Source of the DNA: Pseudomonadota bacterium
Lineage (GTDB): Bacteria; Pseudomonadota; Alphaproteobacteria; UBA9655
Reading direction: 5' to 3'
Length of the DNA stretch: 38,448 nucleotides
Assembly: GCA_018242065.1 (NCBI GenBank)
Contig: JAFECQ010000005.1
Span: 1 to 38,448, forward strand
Part shown: piece after piece, positions 34,346 to 38,448 of the stretch
Layout of the letters: the number at the start of each line of letters is the position of its first letter
Numbering within the stretch: the first letter of the stretch is position 1
Made by a program: the position numbers and the translations under genes
Notes under the pieces: model-generated
The model's input: only the letters and a program-made list of their open reading frames with translations
The model's database searches: none
Told to the model about the DNA's origin: nothing

Positions 34346-35617
34346 CTAGACCGTCAGTCCAGCCAGCAACTTGGGCTGATCGCCGCTTTGCCCGCGCGCC
34401 TCGGCCATGAAGAAGCGTTTGGCGAGGCGGCTTTTCTGCACCCCGGCGAGGCCGAAGCGGCGCGCGGCGCTGGCGGCGCGGCCAGGCAGGCCGAACAGGC
34501 GGGTGAGGCCATCGGTCGCCGCCGCGACGGAGAGATTGTCGAGCCCGCGCCAGCGTTCGTAGCGTTCAAGCAGCTGCGCATCGCCAAGGTCCAGCCCCAG
34601 CCGCGCCCCATCCACCAGCACCTCGACCAGCGTTGCCACGTCGCGCAGGCCGAGGTTGAAGCCCTGACCAGCGATGGGGTGGATGCCGTGCGCCGCATCC
34701 CCCACCAGCACCATGCGCGTTGCGGTGATCCGCGCCGCATGCTGGAACGACAGCGGGTAGAGGCCGCGCGGGGCGATCTCCTGAATGTCGCCGAGGATAT
34801 GGCCCATGCGTTTCAGCATTTCCGCCTTGAAGCCGCGGGGGCCGAGCCTGGCGAAGATCGGGGCGTCATCCTCGCCCGTCGACCAGACGAAGCCGCTGCG
34901 GTGCGGCCATGGCGCGCTCATGTCGCCCGCCGGCAGATCGGGCAGGGGTAGGATGGCGAAGGGGCCGTCGGGGTAGAAGATTTCGTAGGCGGTATTGTCG
35001 TGCGGCCGTTCGTGCGCGATCGCGCCGACCATCGCGCCATGGCGATAGCCCCAGTGCGCCGAGCTGATGCCCGCCGCCTCGCGCGTCGGCGAATTGCGCC
35101 CTTCGCATACCGCGAGCAGTGGCGCGGTGACGATGCTGCCATCGGCGAGCGTGATGCGCGCGCCGGCGGCGTCATGCTGGACGCTGGCGGACCGTGCGGG
35201 CGCGCGCAGGTCGATCAGCGGGGTCGCCGCAATCATCGCCGACAGGGCCAGCCGCAGGCGGCGGTTTTCGAACATCACGCCGAGCGGGCCATCCCCCGCG
35301 GGCGGCGCGAAATCGAGTTCGCCCGGCTGCAACCCGTCCGACACCCAGATCCGCTCGATCGGGCAACCATGGCCGTCGAGCGCATCGCCGAGACCAATCG
35401 CGCCCAGCATCGCCATGCTGGCGGACGCGATGGCGGAGGCGCGCCCGTCAAAATCCGGCGCGAGCTGCGTCACCGGGCTGGCCGGATCGACGACGATCGA
35501 GGAGAGGCCATGTGCGGCGAGCGCGACCGCCAGCGTCTGCCCGATCAACCCGCCACCAGTGATGAGCACATCGGCGTGCGCGTTGCGGGCGGGGCTGGCG
35601 GGATGGGCGGCGGGCAT
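34346..35617 (-). CDS. ubiH: UbiH-family FAD-dependent monooxygenase (ubiquinone biosynthesis)
   Basis: 423 residues from the ATG at 35617; an upstream in-frame start adds 39 residues without family similarity. It hydroxylates the ring of ubiquinone precursors. The FAD-binding ADP motif is DVLITGGGLIGQTLAVALAAHG at the start, and the second FAD motif GDAAHGIHPIAGQGFNLGLRDV near residue 305 carries the UbiH/COQ6 signature. Alphaproteobacterial members may hydroxylate more than one ring position, so UbiH versus UbiL/UbiF is not fixed. Convergent with the LON-domain gene (5-base gap) and divergent from ftsK. Core gene, GC-rich. Confidence 0.9.
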   Translation of the reverse strand: MPAAHPASPARNAHADVLITGGGLIGQTLAVALAAHGLSSIVVDPASPVTQLAPDFDGRASAIASASMAMLGAIGLGDALDGHGCPIERIWVSDGLQPGELDFAPPAGDGPLGVMFENRRLRLALSAMIAATPLIDLRAPARSASVQHDAAGARITLADGSIVTAPLLAVCEGRNSPTREAAGISSAHWGYRHGAMVGAIAHERPHDNTAYEIFYPDGPFAILPLPDLPAGDMSAPWPHRSGFVWSTGEDDAPIFARLGPRGFKAEMLKRMGHILGDIQEIAPRGLYPLSFQHAARITATRMVLVGDAAHGIHPIAGQGFNLGLRDVATLVEVLVDGARLGLDLGDAQLLERYERWRGLDNLSVAAATDGLTRLFGLPGRAASAARRFGLAGVQKSRLAKRFFMAEARGQSGDQPKLLAGLTV

Positions 35618-35805
35618 AAGCGGGTTCCGGGCAGGGAAGGGACAGGGCCACGCTATGCGCGTGCGATCACCGAAGCTCAAGCGGGGCAGCGCGCGCCGTG
35701 CTTGACGGCGAGTCGCCCGCTCCGCCATAATCAAGGCGAGGGGCAGCGATGGCGCCGCGCGCCGCGCGACACGCCTTGCCCCACCACAGGATCGAGCACG
35801 ACAGC

Positions 35806-38151
35806 ATGGCCAGCCGCAGCCGAACCCCCGCGACGATGCGCCCGGCGGCGCGCGCCCATGCGCAATGGGACGGGCTGTTCAAGGGCAGCTTTGCCCGGTC
35901 GAGCGAGCTGGTCGGCGGGCTGCTGCTCGCCTTCGTGTCGCTGCTGCTGCTGATCGCGCTGCTCAGCTTCTCCGCCTCGGATGCAAGCTTCACCACGGCG
36001 GCGGCGGGTGAGCCGAAGAACTGGATCGGCGTGCCCGGCGCGTGGGTCGCAAGCGTGCTCCTGCTCGTCATCGGCTGGCCGGCGGTGCTGCTGTCCGGCT
36101 CGCTCGCGCGGTTGGCGTGGCGGATGATCGTCGGCCCCGAGCGGCTGGGGCCGCAACGGCGGCTGTGGATTGGCCTGATCGGCGTCGCGCTCGTCGCGAT
36201 CGGCCTTGCGATCTGGGAGAATGAGCCCGCGCTCAACCTTACCGCCGGCAGCGGCGGGATCATCGGCCTCGTCGTCGAACATCCGCTCGACAGCCTGCTC
36301 GCGCCGTTGAGCGAGCAGGTGGCGCGCGCGGTGCGCACCTTGCTCTCGCTCACGCTGGTTGGCTCCGGCGTGGTGCTGTGGTGGCGCAGCCTGCAATTGC
36401 GCCTGCCGCGCGTGGCATTGCCGGCGATCGGCTTCCCGGTCGAGGAAATCGACGATGATGAGGTCATCGAGATCGACGATGCCGCCCCGGCTGGCGCTGT
36501 CCGTCCACGCCGAGCGGTGCGCGCGCAGGCCGCCGCCGCGCCCGAAATCAGCGAAGCCGCCGCCGCGCCGCAGCAGGCGCAGCCGCGCCGCCCCGCGCAG
36601 CAGGGGGATATGTTTGCAGGGTCGGCGTTGCCGCCGCTGGCACTGCTCGCCCCCGCGTCGGGCGCCGGCGCCCTGCCGGTCGACAAGGCGGCGCTGGAGC
36701 GCAACGCCCGCCTGCTCGAAGGCGTGCTGGAGGATTTCGCGGTCAAGGGACAGGTCACGGCGGTGCGGCAGGGGCCGGTGGTCACGATGTATGAGTTGGA
36801 GCCCGCACCGGGCACGCGCGCCAGCCGCGTGCTCAACCTTGCGGACGATATCGCGCGCAACATGTCCGCCCAGTCGGCGCGCATTTCGCCGGTGCCGGGA
36901 CGCACCGTGATCGGCATCGAGCTGCCCAATGCGCGTACTGAACCGGTGGTGCTCCACCAGCTGATCGCCAGCGAGACGTTTCAGGACCAGCAGGGCCAGC
37001 TGCCGATCGTGCTCGGCAAGAATATCGCGGGCGACCCGGTGATTGCGGACCTCGCCCCGATGCCGCATCTGCTGATCGCGGGCACTACGGGTTCCGGCAA
37101 GTCGGTCGGCCTCAATGCGATGATCCTCTCGCTGCTCTATCGGCTGACGCCCGACCAGTGCAAACTCATCCTGATCGACCCCAAGATGCTCGAACTCAGC
37201 GTCTATGACGGGATCCCGCATCTCCTTGCGCCAGTGGTGACCGAGCCGCCCAAGGCGGTGCGCGCGCTGAAATGGGCGGTCGAGCAGATGGACGATCGCT
37301 ATCGCGCCATGGCCAATATGCAGGTCCGCAACCTTGCGAGCTATAACGAGAAAGTGCGCGCCGCCAAGGCGCGCGGCCAGTCGCTCAGGCGGCAGGTGCA
37401 GTGCGGCTTCGACCCGGAAACCGGCCAGCCGATCTATGAGGACGAGCAGCTCGACGTCGAACCGATGCCGCAGATCGTGGTGGTGGTCGACGAGCTGGCG
37501 GACCTGATGATGACTGCGGGCAAGGAGGTTGAGGTACTGATCCAGCGGCTCGCGCAAAAGGCGCGCGCGGCAGGCATCCACCTGATCCTCGCAACACAGC
37601 GCCCCTCGGTCGACGTCATCACCGGCGTCATCAAGGCCAATCTGCCGACGCGCATCAGCTTTCATGTCACCTCCAAGATCGACAGCCGCACCATCCTGGG
37701 CGAGCAGGGCGCAGAGCAGCTGCTGGGCAAGGGCGACATGCTGTGGATGTCTGGCGGCAAGGCGCCGATCCGCGTCCACGGCCCCTTTGTCTCGGATGAC
37801 GAGGTGCGTGCGGTGGCTGACCATTGGCGCGCGCAAGGATCCCCAGACTACGTCCAAAGCGTCACCGAAGAGCCCGAACATGGCGGCGATTATATTTACG
37901 CGGGCGAGGACATGACCGACAGCGCCGAGGACCGGCAATATAATCAGGCGGCGCAAGTGGTGATCGACAGCCAGCGCGCCTCGATCTCGAGCGTGCAGCG
38001 GGCCCTGCGGATCGGCTACAACACCGCCGCGCGCCACATTGACCGGATGGAGTCGGAAGGGATCATCAGTCCGCCCAACCATCTGGGCCGGCGCGAGGTG
38101 CTGGTCGACAAGGCCGGGAACCGGCGGCGTGCGCGCGACGACGACGATTGA
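35806..38151 (+). CDS. ftsK: DNA translocase FtsK
   Basis: 781 residues from the ATG at 35806; an upstream start at 35749 is possible. It couples chromosome segregation to division at the septum. Four transmembrane segments lie at about 36-56, 80-100, 120-137 and 176-194, followed by a short alanine/proline-rich linker. The motor has Walker A GTTGSGKS (426-433), LIDPKMLELSVYDGIPHLL, Walker B VVVVDELADLMM and ATQRPSVDVITG. The gamma winged-helix domain that reads KOPS sites is complete (QAAQVVIDSQRASISSVQRALRIGYNTAARHID). The opposite strand is also open for 811 codons, a GC-rich shadow. Core gene. Confidence 0.96.
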   Translation: MASRSRTPATMRPAARAHAQWDGLFKGSFARSSELVGGLLLAFVSLLLLIALLSFSASDASFTTAAAGEPKNWIGVPGAWVASVLLLVIGWPAVLLSGSLARLAWRMIVGPERLGPQRRLWIGLIGVALVAIGLAIWENEPALNLTAGSGGIIGLVVEHPLDSLLAPLSEQVARAVRTLLSLTLVGSGVVLWWRSLQLRLPRVALPAIGFPVEEIDDDEVIEIDDAAPAGAVRPRRAVRAQAAAAPEISEAAAAPQQAQPRRPAQQGDMFAGSALPPLALLAPASGAGALPVDKAALERNARLLEGVLEDFAVKGQVTAVRQGPVVTMYELEPAPGTRASRVLNLADDIARNMSAQSARISPVPGRTVIGIELPNARTEPVVLHQLIASETFQDQQGQLPIVLGKNIAGDPVIADLAPMPHLLIAGTTGSGKSVGLNAMILSLLYRLTPDQCKLILIDPKMLELSVYDGIPHLLAPVVTEPPKAVRALKWAVEQMDDRYRAMANMQVRNLASYNEKVRAAKARGQSLRRQVQCGFDPETGQPIYEDEQLDVEPMPQIVVVVDELADLMMTAGKEVEVLIQRLAQKARAAGIHLILATQRPSVDVITGVIKANLPTRISFHVTSKIDSRTILGEQGAEQLLGKGDMLWMSGGKAPIRVHGPFVSDDEVRAVADHWRAQGSPDYVQSVTEEPEHGGDYIYAGEDMTDSAEDRQYNQAAQVVIDSQRASISSVQRALRIGYNTAARHIDRMESEGIISPPNHLGRREVLVDKAGNRRRARDDDD

Positions 38152-38324
38152 GCGCACGCGCGCCACGCCCCGCCGTCGCGCTCCATCGCTGCGACCGTGC
38201 AGTTCACCCGCAATTCACCCCCTCGCCCGCATCAGGCTGGGGAAACCGAAGCAGGCGATGCCCGCCCATTTGAGCGACGAATCGTGACCGCCGATTCGTG
38301 ACCGACCACAGGATCTTGCCGACC

Positions 38325-38448
38325 ATGTCCCGCTTTTTCTCCTTTGTTCCGGCCGTTGCGGCGATCGCGCTGCTGGGGACGAGCTTGCCCGCCGTCGCGC
38401 CCGCCGAGGCGCAGGCGCGCCGCGCCGCGCCGCCCGCCGCCGCGCCCG
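38325..38448 (+). CDS. Partial exported protein, possibly LolA (runs off the window)
   Basis: 41 codons are visible from the ATG at 38325, with AGGA about 12 bases upstream. The protein begins MSRFFSFVPAVAAIALLG and continues to APAEAQA, a classic signal peptide with a probable cleavage site after AEA or AQA, then a proline/alanine-rich start of the mature part. In sphingomonads the gene after ftsK is commonly the outer-membrane lipoprotein carrier LolA; that identity rests on position only. Confidence 0.6.
   Translation, partial: MSRFFSFVPAVAAIALLGTSLPAVAPAEAQARRAAPPAAAP

Noticed and set aside
35731-38166. 811-codon open frame on the minus strand over ftsK
   Set aside because: A high-GC shadow frame: arginine/histidine-rich, with no domain, while the plus strand encodes full-length FtsK.
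32467-38448. Integrated genomic island using tRNA-Gly as attachment site
   Set aside because: No integrase, no direct repeat of the tRNA end, and the cargo is essential core genes (ftsK, ubiH); a chimera explains it better.

Overview
The window holds two stretches of DNA with different base composition. Positions 1 to about 32,470 are AT-rich and carry alphaproteobacterial genes: ssb-gyrA-coaD, a 1610-residue NAD-type glutamate dehydrogenase, a eukaryote-like aminopeptidase P, and a PcrA/UvrD helicase. They also carry several secreted proteins of unknown function. This fits an AT-rich, possibly host-associated alphaproteobacterium, for example of the Holosporales type; that placement is inferred, not proven. 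Positions from about 32,540 to the end are strongly GC-rich and carry the housekeeping order cnoX-like thioredoxin, LON-domain protein, ubiH, ftsK, then a probable lolA. That order and composition suggest a sphingomonad. The two parts meet exactly at a tRNA-Gly(GCC) gene, so the simplest reading is an assembly chimera bridged by a near-universal tRNA sequence. Biological conclusions should not be carried across that point.

Layout of the AT-rich part. At 37-1617 lies a secreted or anchored unknown protein with C-terminal 64-residue tandem repeats. At 1854-5520 are ssb, gyrA and coaD, and GyrA has an unusual quinolone-pocket sequence. At 5568-9603 are three consecutive genes for exported proteins: a membrane-anchored cysteine phosphatase resembling PTP-like phytases, a small six-cysteine protein and a Sel1-repeat protein. 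At 9638-14368 is a minus-strand operon uvrD/pcrA-prmA-pepP. Then come sodB and tRNA-Leu(CAA).

At 15323-21001 is an accessory metabolic block: an ADP-ribosyltransferase-like unknown, a cyclase-family hydrolase and a class I glutamine amidotransferase on the minus strand, a LysR regulator and an MHS-type transporter on the plus strand, then an amidase. At 21363-24642 are comM and a minus-strand run rsmI-yraN-dolP-like, with an LpoA-like lipoprotein gene divergent from it. At 25983-26282 is a small secreted protein with ten cysteines. At 26341-32349 are the adjacent minus-strand genes gdh and hemW (TAA directly followed by ATG).

The GC-rich part is ordinary core genome of another alphaproteobacterium: a CnoX-like chaperedoxin, a LON substrate-binding-domain protein in TGATG overlap with it, a UbiH-family monooxygenase on the opposite strand, the DNA translocase FtsK, and the first 41 codons of an exported protein.

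No CRISPR array, transposase, integrase or phage gene was seen. The most promising undescribed material is the set of exported proteins: the repeat protein at 37-1617, the 5568-9603 trio and the ten-cysteine protein.
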